Source: Paenibacillus elgii NBRC 100335 (GTDB taxonomy: Bacteria; Bacillota; Bacilli; Paenibacillales; NBRC-103111). Taken from it: DNA of 64,000 nucleotides. Shown in pieces: positions 28,289 through 36,436 of this stretch (the first letter of the stretch is position 1; every line of letters begins with the position of its first letter). The notes beneath the pieces are model-generated. The model saw only the letters and a program-made list of their open reading frames with translations. It did not search any database and was not told the origin of the DNA. A program made the position numbers and the translations under genes. The stretch lies in the NCBI RefSeq assembly GCF_004000865.1, contig NZ_BIMB01000019.1, positions 58,671 through 122,670 of the forward strand, in the 5' to 3' direction.

Positions 28289-28422
28289 AGCCTAGCTTCT
28301 GCTCATAAGTTGAATAATTCGCATTGTGCGCATTTTGCTCATTCTGTTCACGGAATGTTCAAAGATGATTTTGCTCTCGAGCGACTTGCTATTTCGCTCC
28401 GTTTCCTTTATTCTAACAATTA

Positions 28423-28434
28423 GACCGGACGGTC
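28423..28434. promoter_or_regulatory. Operator copy 1 for the TetR regulator
   Basis: GACCGGACGGTC, a 12-bp inverted repeat (GACCG-GA-CGGTC), stands 22 bp before the tetR ATG. A matching copy lies before the downstream MFS gene, pointing to autoregulation. Confidence 0.75.
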
Positions 28435-28456
28435 AGATTAATAAATGAGGTGCACG

Positions 28457-29053
28457 ATGGCACGCAAACGTCCCGAAGAAGCGGAACAGACCCGCAAACA
28501 TATACTCGCCACCGCCAAGGAGCTGTTTGTCCAAAAAGGATACAGTGCCACGTCGATTGACGATATTCGCGTGAACTCCGGCATGAGCAAAGGCAGCATC
28601 TATTATCATTTCAAAAGCAAGGAATCCCTGTTCCTGAAATTGCTGGATGAGAACATGCAGGAATGGATAGATCAATGGACTAAGCTGTCCGCTTCCTTGA
28701 CGAGCGAAACCGAACGGCTATACGCGCTGGCCGATCATTTTGCGCTCGATCTTCAAAATCCGCTCATGAAAGCGGCAGAGGAATTTTCCGGCAGTCAAAC
28801 CGCCGATCCCGACATCTTGAACTACTTGCTGACGCTTGCCAAGACCCCCCACCAGCATGTAAAGAACGTGCTGCAGGCCGGTATGGATAAGGGTGAATTC
28901 AAAAAAGACGACCCCGAGCAATTAACTTTCATCGTCATGGGAACGCTTGGGGGCTTGAGCGCCACTTATTACGAGAATTATTCGATGGACCAATTGATTG
29001 CCATTCATCGCAAGGCGATCGACACGATTTTGAACGGAATTCGGCCTGACTGA
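28457..29053 (+). CDS. TetR-family repressor
   Basis: 198 residues from ATG 28457; TGAGGTG precedes it, and an in-frame ATG at 28445 overlaps that site. The N-terminal HTH is clear: ARKRPEEAEQTRKHILATAKELF then TSIDDIRVNSGMSKGSIYYHFKSKESL. The C-terminal ligand domain has no distinctive signature. It lies 67 bp before an MFS exporter gene, and both genes carry the same ACCGGACGGTCAG operator, so it is most likely the local repressor of that exporter. Confidence 0.9.
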   Translation: MARKRPEEAEQTRKHILATAKELFVQKGYSATSIDDIRVNSGMSKGSIYYHFKSKESLFLKLLDENMQEWIDQWTKLSASLTSETERLYALADHFALDLQNPLMKAAEEFSGSQTADPDILNYLLTLAKTPHQHVKNVLQAGMDKGEFKKDDPEQLTFIVMGTLGGLSATYYENYSMDQLIAIHRKAIDTILNGIRPD

Positions 29054-29082
29054 GCGGTTTCCGTCTTTTTCGAGCTTTATTA

Positions 29083-29096
29083 AACCGGACGGTCAG
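29083..29096. promoter_or_regulatory. Operator copy 2, before the MFS exporter
   Basis: AAACCGGACGGTCAGTTTA surrounds the repeat; its core ACCGGACGGTCAG is identical to that before tetR. It stands 25 bp before the MFS ATG, between tetR and the exporter, implying a second promoter here. Confidence 0.72.
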
Positions 29097-29120
29097 TTTA
29101 TTATGAAGGAGGATTTATTT

Positions 29121-30404
29121 ATGAGTCATTCGCCTATCCCCCCTACTCATCCACCCTTATGGCGAAACCGCGTATTCCAAATCGTAGCTTTCGCCGATCT
29201 GCTGCAGCAGCTTGCGATATGGACGCGCAATATCGCCCTGCTCTTTTATGTCATGGAGATGACCAATAACGATCCGGTTGCCGTCTCTTTGCTCACGATG
29301 TTCGAGTATTTGCCGATCTTTATCTTCTCGTTCATCGGCGGCACCTTCGCGGATCGTTGGAACCCGAAGAAAACGGTTATCGCCGGAGATACCTTGAGCG
29401 CGATCTCGATCGGAATCATTGCGCTGTGCATGATGTCAGGGCTGTGGCAGGCCGTCTTCGTAGCGACGATCGTGTCCGCGGTGGTCAGCCAGTTCTCGCA
29501 GCCGTCCTCCTCCATCCTGTTCAAAAAGCACGTTCCCGAGGAGCAGGTCGGCTTGGCCGTCAGCATTACGCAAGGTTTGATGTCGATCTTCGTTATTGTC
29601 GGGCCGATTATCGGCACGTCGATTTACACGATGCTGGGCATCCAATATTCGTTGTTCGTGCTGATCGGATTATTTTTGCTTGCGGCAATCATCCAAATCG
29701 GGCTTCCTTCGTCGGAGCGTTCCACGGAATCGGCTAACAGTACGATCATGCAGGACATGGCCGAGGGCTTTCGCTACGTCAAGCGGAACCGAAACTTGGT
29801 CGTTATCGCCGCTATCTTCACTTTGATCGGTCTCGCTGTCGGAATCATTCAACCGCTCGATGTCTATATTCTGATCGAACGGCTCGGCCTTCACAAAGAA
29901 AATTTGCAATGGTTCTATGCCGTTTCCGGAATCGGGATGCTTCTCGGGGGGCTGCTTGCCGCAGCGCTATCCTCCCGCATTCAACGGTTCGCCAAGACGG
30001 TCATGTTTCTCGGCCTGCTGATTCTGGCCGCATCGATCGCTTTTGAAGTACTGTCCCGGTGGGTGTTCGTCACGGCTTCCATGCGCTTTTTCGTCGGGAT
30101 TACGGAAGCTTTCCTGCAAATCGTGCTCAGCACGTTCATGATTAAGCTGGTGCATGCCGATTACATCGGACGAACGAACGGTATTCTGGCTCCGCTCATG
30201 ACCGGAGGCGTCTTGATCGGCTCGGGAGCCGCCGGAGTGTTGATGAGCTCGACCTCGTTGATGACAACATTCTTCATCTCCGCCGCGCTTGTCGCTGCCG
30301 CCGCCTGCATCAGCCTGCAATTGTCGTTCCCTTCCGGCCAGATGACGAACGAGCCGGAGACGAAAGCGGACATGGCCAAGAAAGAGTCGGTGCCAACGAT
30401 GTAA
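29121..30404 (+). CDS. MFS efflux transporter (MFS_3/enterobactin-exporter-like)
   Basis: 427 residues from ATG 29121 (GAAGGAGG lies 8 bases before it). About 12 helices; starts with PLWRNRVFQIVAFADLLQQLAIW, with GGTFADRWNPKKTVI as loop 2-3 motif, the pattern of the MdfA/MFS_3 multidrug group. Preceded by its own operator and the TetR gene. Likely exports a toxic compound that induces release of TetR; substrate unknown. Confidence 0.88.
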   Translation: MSHSPIPPTHPPLWRNRVFQIVAFADLLQQLAIWTRNIALLFYVMEMTNNDPVAVSLLTMFEYLPIFIFSFIGGTFADRWNPKKTVIAGDTLSAISIGIIALCMMSGLWQAVFVATIVSAVVSQFSQPSSSILFKKHVPEEQVGLAVSITQGLMSIFVIVGPIIGTSIYTMLGIQYSLFVLIGLFLLAAIIQIGLPSSERSTESANSTIMQDMAEGFRYVKRNRNLVVIAAIFTLIGLAVGIIQPLDVYILIERLGLHKENLQWFYAVSGIGMLLGGLLAAALSSRIQRFAKTVMFLGLLILAASIAFEVLSRWVFVTASMRFFVGITEAFLQIVLSTFMIKLVHADYIGRTNGILAPLMTGGVLIGSGAAGVLMSSTSLMTTFFISAALVAAAACISLQLSFPSGQMTNEPETKADMAKKESVPTM

Positions 30405-30432
30405 TTTCAGGCGATCCGTCAGCTATCACTGA

Positions 30433-30477
30433 AAGATGCCTCTCAGGATGGGTTTATTCCGTCCCGAAAGGCATCTT
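30433..30477. terminator. Bidirectional terminator
   Basis: AAGATGCC (30433-30440) pairs with GGCATCTT (30470-30477), followed by CTTTTCGTC on the plus strand. Placed between the convergent MFS and ABC-F genes. Confidence 0.7.
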
Positions 30478-30490
30478 CTTTTCGTCGTGA

Positions 30491-32317
30491 TTACAATTGT
30501 TTCAAGCTCATAAGCAGCGCGCTCAGCCGCTTGATGTCGGCTATCAACTGCTGCCGGTCCGCTTCAAGCTCCGGCTCCGGCTCAGCCATCAACTGTGTCA
30601 GCTTAAGCTCCAACCGGCCGATTTCGTTCTCCTGCCGCTGGTTTTCCGCCGAGATATCGGCATCTCTTCGCTTGGCCATATATTCGACATACGTTCCCGG
30701 AAAAGCTTTTGCCCCCGTACCGTCCAAAATCAGCAGCCGGTTTGCGATGTTCTGCAGCAGGTACCGGTCATGCGAAACAAGGACAAGCGCCCCTTGGTAT
30801 TCGAGCAGCGCCTCCTCAACTTTCTCCCGCGTATCGATATCCAAATAGTTCGTCGGCTCATCCAGTATTAACAGATTGAACCCGCCAAAATACAGATGGA
30901 GAAACGCGACCCGACATTTCTCGCCCATACTCAGGTCGCCGATCCGTTTAAACGCCTCGTCCCCGCTGAATAGAAAGCAGCCCAGAATGGTCCGTGCATG
31001 AGACGACTGGGTCATACCCGGCAGCCGCAGCAGGCTATCCAGAATCGTCTCGTCCGGGTTCAACTGGTCGAGTTCCTGCGCGAAGTAACCGATTCTCGTC
31101 TGCGGATGAAGCTTAACTTCGCCCGAGGCCGGGGTTAGACTCCCGGTCATGAGCCGCAGCAGCGTCGTTTTCCCCGCTCCGTTCAATCCGATGACCGCAA
31201 CCCGGTCCCCCCGATTGACGCTCACGCTCAGCGCCTGAAAGATCTGTCTGCCGCCATCGTAGGCAAAGCCTACCTCCTCGATGCGCAGCAGTGTCCCGGC
31301 CGCAAACGGCCGGTCCTGAAGCTGCATATGCAGGCCCCCTTCCTCGCGGGGCTTCCGCACCCGGTCCCGGTCAAGCCGTTCGAGCGCCGCTTCCTTCGCC
31401 TTGAGCCGGGAAACGTTCTTTTTCGCCTTCGAGCGTAAAAAATCGTTTTGTCCCGCAGCTTGATGCGCCTGATGGAACCACTGCTGGTATCGCCGGATGC
31501 TCTCCAGAAGCTTCTCGCGGGCCTGCTCCTGCTTTTTATGCAACGCTTCTTGCGTCTGCCATTCGATGTCCTTCTGCTTCCGGTAATCCGAATAACCTCC
31601 CGGGTACAGCCGGCCACCCTGTCCGGTCAGCTCGTAAATGGCCGACGCCGTCCGGTCCAGAAAATACCGGTCGTGCGAGACGAACAGCACGGTGCCTGCG
31701 TACTGCCGCAGCCACTGCTCCAGCCAGCTTAACGTCTCTTCGTCGAGATGGTTAGTCGGTTCGTCGAGCACAATGAATTTCGGCTCCCGGACCATCAGTC
31801 TCGCAAGCTGCGCCCTCGTTTTCTGCCCCCCGCTCAAACAGTGAAAGGGCTGCCGCCATAAGCCCGGATCAAGCTTCACCCGCTGCAAGCATTTTTCCGC
31901 TTGAAGCTCCCATTCGTAGCCGCCCTGCTGCATATAGCGTTCGTGCAGCTCTCCGTACTGATCCAGCAGTGCCGACGATTCCTCCTGACTCATCCGCCGC
32001 TGCAACCCCTCCAGCCGAAGCTTCAGCGCATAACGACTCTCCGAGCCGGACAGCACGAAGTCCAGCACCGTCTTCTCCCGGACTCCGGCAGGATGCTGCT
32101 CCAGCCATCCCCACTCCTCCAAGGGCACATGCCGATGCACGCTCCCGTGATCGAACGCCGTTTGACCCAGCAATCCATTCAGAAGCGTCGTTTTGCCCGT
32201 TCCGTTTCTTCCGAAAATCGCGATGCGCTGCCCTTCGGCTATCTCAAAGGACACGTTCTCGAACAAAACCGTGCCATCCCATTCCTTGCGCAAATCCGTT
32301 GCTTTTACGATTAGCAT
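30491..32317 (-). CDS. ABC-F ATPase, probable ribosomal protection protein
   Basis: 608 residues from ATG 32317 (CGGAGG is 9 bases upstream; an in-frame ATG at 32338 contains that site). Two ABC domains without membrane parts: Walker A GRNGTGKT (36-43), signature LSGGQ, Walker B IVLDEPTNHLD; second Walker A GLNGAGKT, signature LSMGEK and LILDEPTNYLDID. The long charged interdomain linker is the part that enters the ribosome in antibiotic-resistance ABC-F proteins (Vga/Lsa/VmlR types). Leader hairpin with T7 just upstream supports drug-inducible attenuation. It is not one of the housekeeping EttA/Uup/YkpA-type proteins as far as I can judge; drug spectrum cannot be read. Confidence 0.85.
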   Translation of the reverse strand: MLIVKATDLRKEWDGTVLFENVSFEIAEGQRIAIFGRNGTGKTTLLNGLLGQTAFDHGSVHRHVPLEEWGWLEQHPAGVREKTVLDFVLSGSESRYALKLRLEGLQRRMSQEESSALLDQYGELHERYMQQGGYEWELQAEKCLQRVKLDPGLWRQPFHCLSGGQKTRAQLARLMVREPKFIVLDEPTNHLDEETLSWLEQWLRQYAGTVLFVSHDRYFLDRTASAIYELTGQGGRLYPGGYSDYRKQKDIEWQTQEALHKKQEQAREKLLESIRRYQQWFHQAHQAAGQNDFLRSKAKKNVSRLKAKEAALERLDRDRVRKPREEGGLHMQLQDRPFAAGTLLRIEEVGFAYDGGRQIFQALSVSVNRGDRVAVIGLNGAGKTTLLRLMTGSLTPASGEVKLHPQTRIGYFAQELDQLNPDETILDSLLRLPGMTQSSHARTILGCFLFSGDEAFKRIGDLSMGEKCRVAFLHLYFGGFNLLILDEPTNYLDIDTREKVEEALLEYQGALVLVSHDRYLLQNIANRLLILDGTGAKAFPGTYVEYMAKRRDADISAENQRQENEIGRLELKLTQLMAEPEPELEADRQQLIADIKRLSALLMSLKQL

Positions 32318-32343
32318 TGTGGCATTCCTCCGTTTCATGACAA

Positions 32344-32372
32344 CAAAAAAACCGCAGCCCGGGGCTTACGGT
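32344..32372 (-). terminator. Attenuator-like terminator in the ABC-F leader
   Basis: On the minus strand ACCG(TA)AGC pairs with GCT(G)CGGT, then TTTTTTT. It ends 27 bp before the ABC-F start codon, after any promoter in the 354-bp gap to the MATE gene, so it must be read through for expression. The gap also has the palindrome at 32499-32514. Confidence 0.68.
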
Positions 32373-32498
32373 CATATGCATGCATAGAGAGGACAAGCAG
32401 CGCGAGGGCGCACACGAAAAAACCTTCCGGCCTGGCAGCTTGTTAACCGTTCGTCATTGTATCGAATGGACTCTCGTGGGCACACGTATCCCGTCCGC

Positions 32499-32514
32499 TT
32501 TTCCCCGGGGAAAA
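32499..32514. repeat. Perfect 16-bp palindrome
   Basis: TTTTCCCCGGGGAAAA lies 182 bp before the ABC-F start, between it and the MATE stop. No T-run reading pattern beyond its own arms; may be an operator or a hairpin element of the ABC-F leader. Confidence 0.45.
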
Positions 32515-32671
32515 ACGTTTGCATTCCTGCAATTTGTTCCTAGGATAACGTGTTATGATATCATCGCCGCACAAGTCCTCCGATTTCATAAGGATAAGTT
32601 GAATTCACTTTACCATAACGTTCCTCTGGAATCCAAGGGAGGAATTCGTTATACGAAAACTTTCATCACAA

Positions 32672-34066
32672 CTACTCCGCCTGACCCGGCTCCGGAGTCA
32701 GCATCTTGGCGCTCCGCCAATTCCCCCACATGTAGTAAGCAACGGAAATCACAATACTGATGCAAAAGCCGATGGGAAAGCTCCACCAGAGCGCTTCCAG
32801 CCCGAACGTATTACCCAAATAGTAGGCCAGCGGCACACGGATGCACCAGAGCGCCAGGAAGGCGGTAAGCAGCGGCACCATGACCGCGCCGGTCGAACGA
32901 ACGACGCCGGAGACGACGAACGTAATCCCGAAGAGGACGAACGCCCACAGCGTAATATGGTTGATGTTCATTCCGATGGCAATGGCCGCCTCGTCCTGCA
33001 GAAACAATTGCAGGGCTTGCCGGTTGAACACATAAATCAACCCGACGAGTGCGCCCGTCATCACGAAGTTGAATGCAATTCCAAGCAGCGTCGTCTTGTG
33101 CACCCGGTCCCATTTGCCCGCTCCGACGTTCTGCGCAGCCAGCGTCGACACGGCTCCACCGATCGCCATCGCCGGCATTTGGACATAGCTCGAGAGCTGC
33201 ATGGCCGCGCCGAACGCTGCGGTCGCCATCGAGCCGAAGCTGTTCACCAGACTGACGATGGCAATGGCGCTGGTCGAGACGACCATCATTTGCAGGCCCA
33301 TCGGCAGCCCTTTTTTGACAAGCGAGACGATAATTTGCCGGTCCAGCCGAATATATCGCCGGTCCGCACGGGTCAGTCGCAAAAAATAACGGCTCCGGTA
33401 CAAGTGGACGATCAAGCCGACCAGACTTATCAACTGGGCGATAACCGTGGCTACGGCGGCGCCGGCCGTTTCAAGGCGTGGAATCGGCCCTATTCCGAAA
33501 ATGAACACGGGATTCAGCGCAATATCGATCACGGTCGACAGCAGCAAAAAGTAGAACGGCGTTTTGGAGTCGCCCGCGCCCCGCATGATCATCATCACGA
33601 AATTGTAGAAGAACATGAACGGTACGCCGACAAAAATAATGCGCAAATACGCGGTGGCATAAGGCATCGCATCTTTTGGGGTCTGCATCCATTCGAGAAT
33701 CGGTGACGAGAAAATAAAACCGATCGCGGTGATGATCACCGCCAAAGTAACAAAAAACAGCGCGCTCGTACCGACCACGCGCTTGGCTTGCTCCTCGTTT
33801 TGCGCGCCGATGCTTTGTCCGATCAGAATCGTGGAAGCCATCCCGATGCCGAATACAAGGCTAAGCAGGAAAAACATAATATTGTTCGCGTTGGAAGTCG
33901 CAGCGAAAGCGCTCTCACCAAGGTAATTGCCAACCCAGATCGAGTTGATCGTTCCGTTCAACGACTGGAGCACGTTGCCCAACAGCACCGGCAGAGCAAA
34001 CAGCAGCAGCTTCTTGGCTATCGGGCCTTCCGTCAAATTGACGCTTGCAGCGTTTGTTTTAGGCAT
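32672..34066 (-). CDS. MATE-family multidrug/cation antiporter
   Basis: 464 residues from ATG 34066; CCGGAGGG lies 6-7 bases upstream. The longer frame to 34147 would read through the terminator hairpin. Twelve helices in two repeats: NLTEGPIAKKLLLFALPVLLGNVLQSL opens the protein, with IGQSIGAQNEEQAKRVV in loop 2-3 and LAAQNVGAGKWDRV in the matching loop of the second half. A DinF/NorM-type Na+ or H+ drug antiporter. Its promoter and attenuator-like leader lie in the 132-bp gap upstream. Confidence 0.9.
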   Translation of the reverse strand: MPKTNAASVNLTEGPIAKKLLLFALPVLLGNVLQSLNGTINSIWVGNYLGESAFAATSNANNIMFFLLSLVFGIGMASTILIGQSIGAQNEEQAKRVVGTSALFFVTLAVIITAIGFIFSSPILEWMQTPKDAMPYATAYLRIIFVGVPFMFFYNFVMMIMRGAGDSKTPFYFLLLSTVIDIALNPVFIFGIGPIPRLETAGAAVATVIAQLISLVGLIVHLYRSRYFLRLTRADRRYIRLDRQIIVSLVKKGLPMGLQMMVVSTSAIAIVSLVNSFGSMATAAFGAAMQLSSYVQMPAMAIGGAVSTLAAQNVGAGKWDRVHKTTLLGIAFNFVMTGALVGLIYVFNRQALQLFLQDEAAIAIGMNINHITLWAFVLFGITFVVSGVVRSTGAVMVPLLTAFLALWCIRVPLAYYLGNTFGLEALWWSFPIGFCISIVISVAYYMWGNWRSAKMLTPEPGQAE

Positions 34067-34080
34067 TGTGATCCCTCCGG

Positions 34081-34108
34081 AGAAAAGAAAAGCGGCCCGG
34101 GAGGCCGC
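34081..34108 (-). terminator. Attenuator-like terminator in the MATE leader
   Basis: On the minus strand GCGGCC-TCCCG-GGCCGC (plus 34092-34108) followed by TTTTCTTTTCT, directly ahead of the Shine-Dalgarno. Upstream AGAAAGCGGC (plus 34134-34143) can instead pair with the 3' arm GCCGCTTTTC (plus 34087-34096), giving a competing structure. Confidence 0.75.
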
Positions 34109-34145
34109 CCTTGATACGCACACGTGGAAACGTGCCGCTTTCTCC

Positions 34146-34174
34146 ATTATAATCCAGAACGGGCCGCGCGTAAA
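34146..34174 (-). promoter_or_regulatory. SigA-type promoter of the MATE gene
   Basis: Minus-strand TTTACG (34174-34169), 17-bp spacer, TATAAT (34151-34146). The transcript would begin near 34140, right at the 5' arm of the leader structure. Confidence 0.7.
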
Positions 34175-34198
34175 ATCGGACTGCCCGCCTAACCCCGC

Positions 34199-35740
34199 TT
34201 ACACTTCCGGCTTTGCAGTCGAATCGGCAGGAGCGGCCGGAACGAGAGCCGGTTGATTCGCCGCGGAAGTCTGCTGACTCGTGCGATTCGTTAAGCCTTT
34301 CACCAGCTTCTCCACGTCCAATCCGCTGACGCTCTTCAGCATTTCCGGCGCTGTCGCCATCAGCTGCGTCACGTAGTTGCTGAGCCGCGTCGCACCTTCG
34401 CCATGACCGGTATCGACGACCGTAAGCTTGTCGATCGATTTGATCGGCTCGGCCACCTTGCCCGCCAGCTCCGGCAGCATCTTGACGATGATGTCGAGAA
34501 CGGCCGCCTCGCCGAACTTCTCGAACGCCTCCGCGAGCTTCTGCTTCGCTTCCGCTTCGGCCAAGCCGCGCAGCCGGATCACCTCCGCCTCCGCCGTCCC
34601 TTTGGCCCGCTCGGCATCCGCAATCGCCAGACCTTCAAGCCGCTTCTGCTCCGCCTGCGCTTTCGCCTCCGCTTCGATGCGGTACTGCATGGCGTCCGCT
34701 TGCGTGATCTGCTTCGCCTTCTCCGCTTCCGCCGCCTGAACGACCGCATACCGGTCGGCATCCGCCTTCTTCTTCACCTCGGCGTCGTACTGCTTCTCGC
34801 GGCGAAGAATCTCCTTCGCTTCGAGGTCGATTTCGCGCTCCTTCCGCACGAGCTCGACCCGCATCTGCTCCTCGACAACGCTTTGCTTCGAACGTGCTTC
34901 CTGGATGTGGTACGCCTGGTCCGCTTCCGCGCGGGCCATATCCTGATCTTTCTTGAAGGCAGCTACCTTCAGCTCCTTCTCCTTCGAAGCCTCGGCGATG
35001 TTCGTGTCCCGCAGCAGCTCGGCCTTCTGCCCTTCCTCCTCGGCGCGCGCCTTCTGAATCCGCGAATCGCGAAGCGCTTCCGCTTCGGCGATTTCCGCAT
35101 CCCGCTTCACGGCGGCAATTCTCGGCTTCCCGAGCGCCTCCAGATAACCCTGCTTGTCGCGGACGTCCTTAATCGTGAAGGAAACGATTTGCAGGCCCAT
35201 TTTCTTCAAATCCTTGGCCGCCACACCTTGAACCTCTTGTGCAAAGCGATCCCGGTTCCGGTACACTTCCTCAACCGTCATCGAACCGAGAATGGCCCGA
35301 AGGTGGCCTTCCAGCACTTCCTGCGCCTCTCCTTTAAGCGCTTCCGTAGGCTTGCCCATAAACTGCTCCGCCGCGGTAGCGACATCCTCGACGGACCCGC
35401 CGATCTTGATGATCGCCACGCCGTCGGCAAGTACCGGCACCCCTTGCTCCGTATATACTTCGGGAGTCGAAACATCGAGCTTATGCGACAGCAGCGACAA
35501 AAACTCGGCCCGTTGGAACACGGGAAGAATGAACGACCCGCCGCCGCGTACGATTTTGATTTTGCGTCCGCTGTCGTCCGTCAGTACGTTTTTGCTGCCT
35601 AGAAACGAACCGGTCACGATCATCGCTTCGTCCGGGCTAACCGTTTTGTACCGCGCCCAGAACGCCAGGCCCAATACTACGATAACGGCAACGACAATTA
35701 CGGGAACCAACAAGGCATCGCTTATTCCATCCATCTGCAC
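34199..35740 (-). CDS. floT: Flotillin-like protein FloT/YuaG
   Basis: 513 residues. A hydrophobic anchor at about 9-28 (LLVPVIVVAVIVVLGLAFW), an SPFH/PHB domain (VSPDEAMIVTG to IVSFTIKDVRD), then a long Ala/Glu/Lys-rich coiled coil (about 210-410) with repeated AEA and KAK patterns, and a C-terminal VVDTGHGEGATRLSNYVTQL. It scaffolds functional membrane microdomains. It starts 18 bp after the NfeD-type gene, the same pair as B. subtilis yuaF-yuaG, and is probably cotranscribed from the SigW-type promoter at 36337-36362. Confidence 0.94.
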   Translation of the reverse strand: MQMDGISDALLVPVIVVAVIVVLGLAFWARYKTVSPDEAMIVTGSFLGSKNVLTDDSGRKIKIVRGGGSFILPVFQRAEFLSLLSHKLDVSTPEVYTEQGVPVLADGVAIIKIGGSVEDVATAAEQFMGKPTEALKGEAQEVLEGHLRAILGSMTVEEVYRNRDRFAQEVQGVAAKDLKKMGLQIVSFTIKDVRDKQGYLEALGKPRIAAVKRDAEIAEAEALRDSRIQKARAEEEGQKAELLRDTNIAEASKEKELKVAAFKKDQDMARAEADQAYHIQEARSKQSVVEEQMRVELVRKEREIDLEAKEILRREKQYDAEVKKKADADRYAVVQAAEAEKAKQITQADAMQYRIEAEAKAQAEQKRLEGLAIADAERAKGTAEAEVIRLRGLAEAEAKQKLAEAFEKFGEAAVLDIIVKMLPELAGKVAEPIKSIDKLTVVDTGHGEGATRLSNYVTQLMATAPEMLKSVSGLDVEKLVKGLTNRTSQQTSAANQPALVPAAPADSTAKPEV

Positions 35741-35758
35741 CGCTCCTTCGATAAGTAA

Positions 35759-36292
35759 TTAATGATTGGAGTCCAGACAAGACACCAGCAGTGCGCCGTC
35801 CTTCACTTCCACCGTCACAACCTTCAGACCTGCCGCAATCTCCGTTCCGTCGAAGCTTTCCGCAATTTGATTCGTCACGCCGCCGCCGATCCGCATCAAG
35901 ACCTCGCCGCTGCCCCGCGCGGGGATGGGCACGGTCACCTCGCCGATGCGCCCGACCAAATCCCGCATCGAGAAGGCGACGGAATTTTCGGTTCTCTCCA
36001 TTGGCTTCACGTAAACAAAGTAAATCAGAACGGCAGATGCGGCTGCGGCCAGCAGGGATAGGACAAAGACGGCCCCCGCGACCAAAGACGTATAGCCCGT
36101 CAGCAGCACCCCTGCCCCGCCGAGCACCGTAATCGCGCTGAAGAGCACCATCGGCTGCAGCCAGTGAAGCACGTCGCCGGACATGAAATCGAACATTCCG
36201 TCCAGCGCGTTGCTGAGCAAATCGCCGAGCAGCACCGTCACCAAGGCGAATAGGACGCCGGTAATCAACAGCCCCCAATACACTCCAAGCAT
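35759..36292 (-). CDS. yuaF: NfeD-family membrane protein YuaF
   Basis: 177 residues from ATG 36292 (AGGAGGGAAGG just before it). Three or four membrane helices in the first 100 residues, then a C-terminal OB-fold typical of NfeD (LVGRIGEVTVPIPARGSGEVLMRIGG and VTVEVKDGALLVSCL). NfeD proteins pair with flotillins to organise membrane microdomains. Cotranscribed with floT behind a SigW-type promoter 45 bp upstream. Confidence 0.88.
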   Translation of the reverse strand: MLGVYWGLLITGVLFALVTVLLGDLLSNALDGMFDFMSGDVLHWLQPMVLFSAITVLGGAGVLLTGYTSLVAGAVFVLSLLAAAASAVLIYFVYVKPMERTENSVAFSMRDLVGRIGEVTVPIPARGSGEVLMRIGGGVTNQIAESFDGTEIAAGLKVVTVEVKDGALLVSCLDSNH

Positions 36293-36336
36293 GTCCTTCC
36301 CTCCTGACCGTCTAGGGTTATGTACTCCATTCGTAA

Positions 36337-36362
36337 TACGCATCATACGCGTAAAAGTTTCG
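36337..36362 (-). promoter_or_regulatory. SigW-type ECF promoter of yuaF-floT
   Basis: Minus-strand CGAAAC (36362-36357), exactly 16 bp, then CGTA (36340-36337), matching the SigW pattern TGAAAC-N16-CGTA apart from the first base. It predicts induction by cell-envelope stress. Confidence 0.78.
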
Positions 36363-36436
36363 TTTTTTACCTCTATTTTCCTTATTATGCAAATAAAAAT
36401 CAATGCCGCGGGAAATCGACTTTCCCACGGCCATCT

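Noticed and set aside
34403..35602. 399-codon Arg/Leu-rich frame opposite floT
   Set aside because: Antisense of the Ala/Glu coiled coil, which always gives open Leu/Arg frames.
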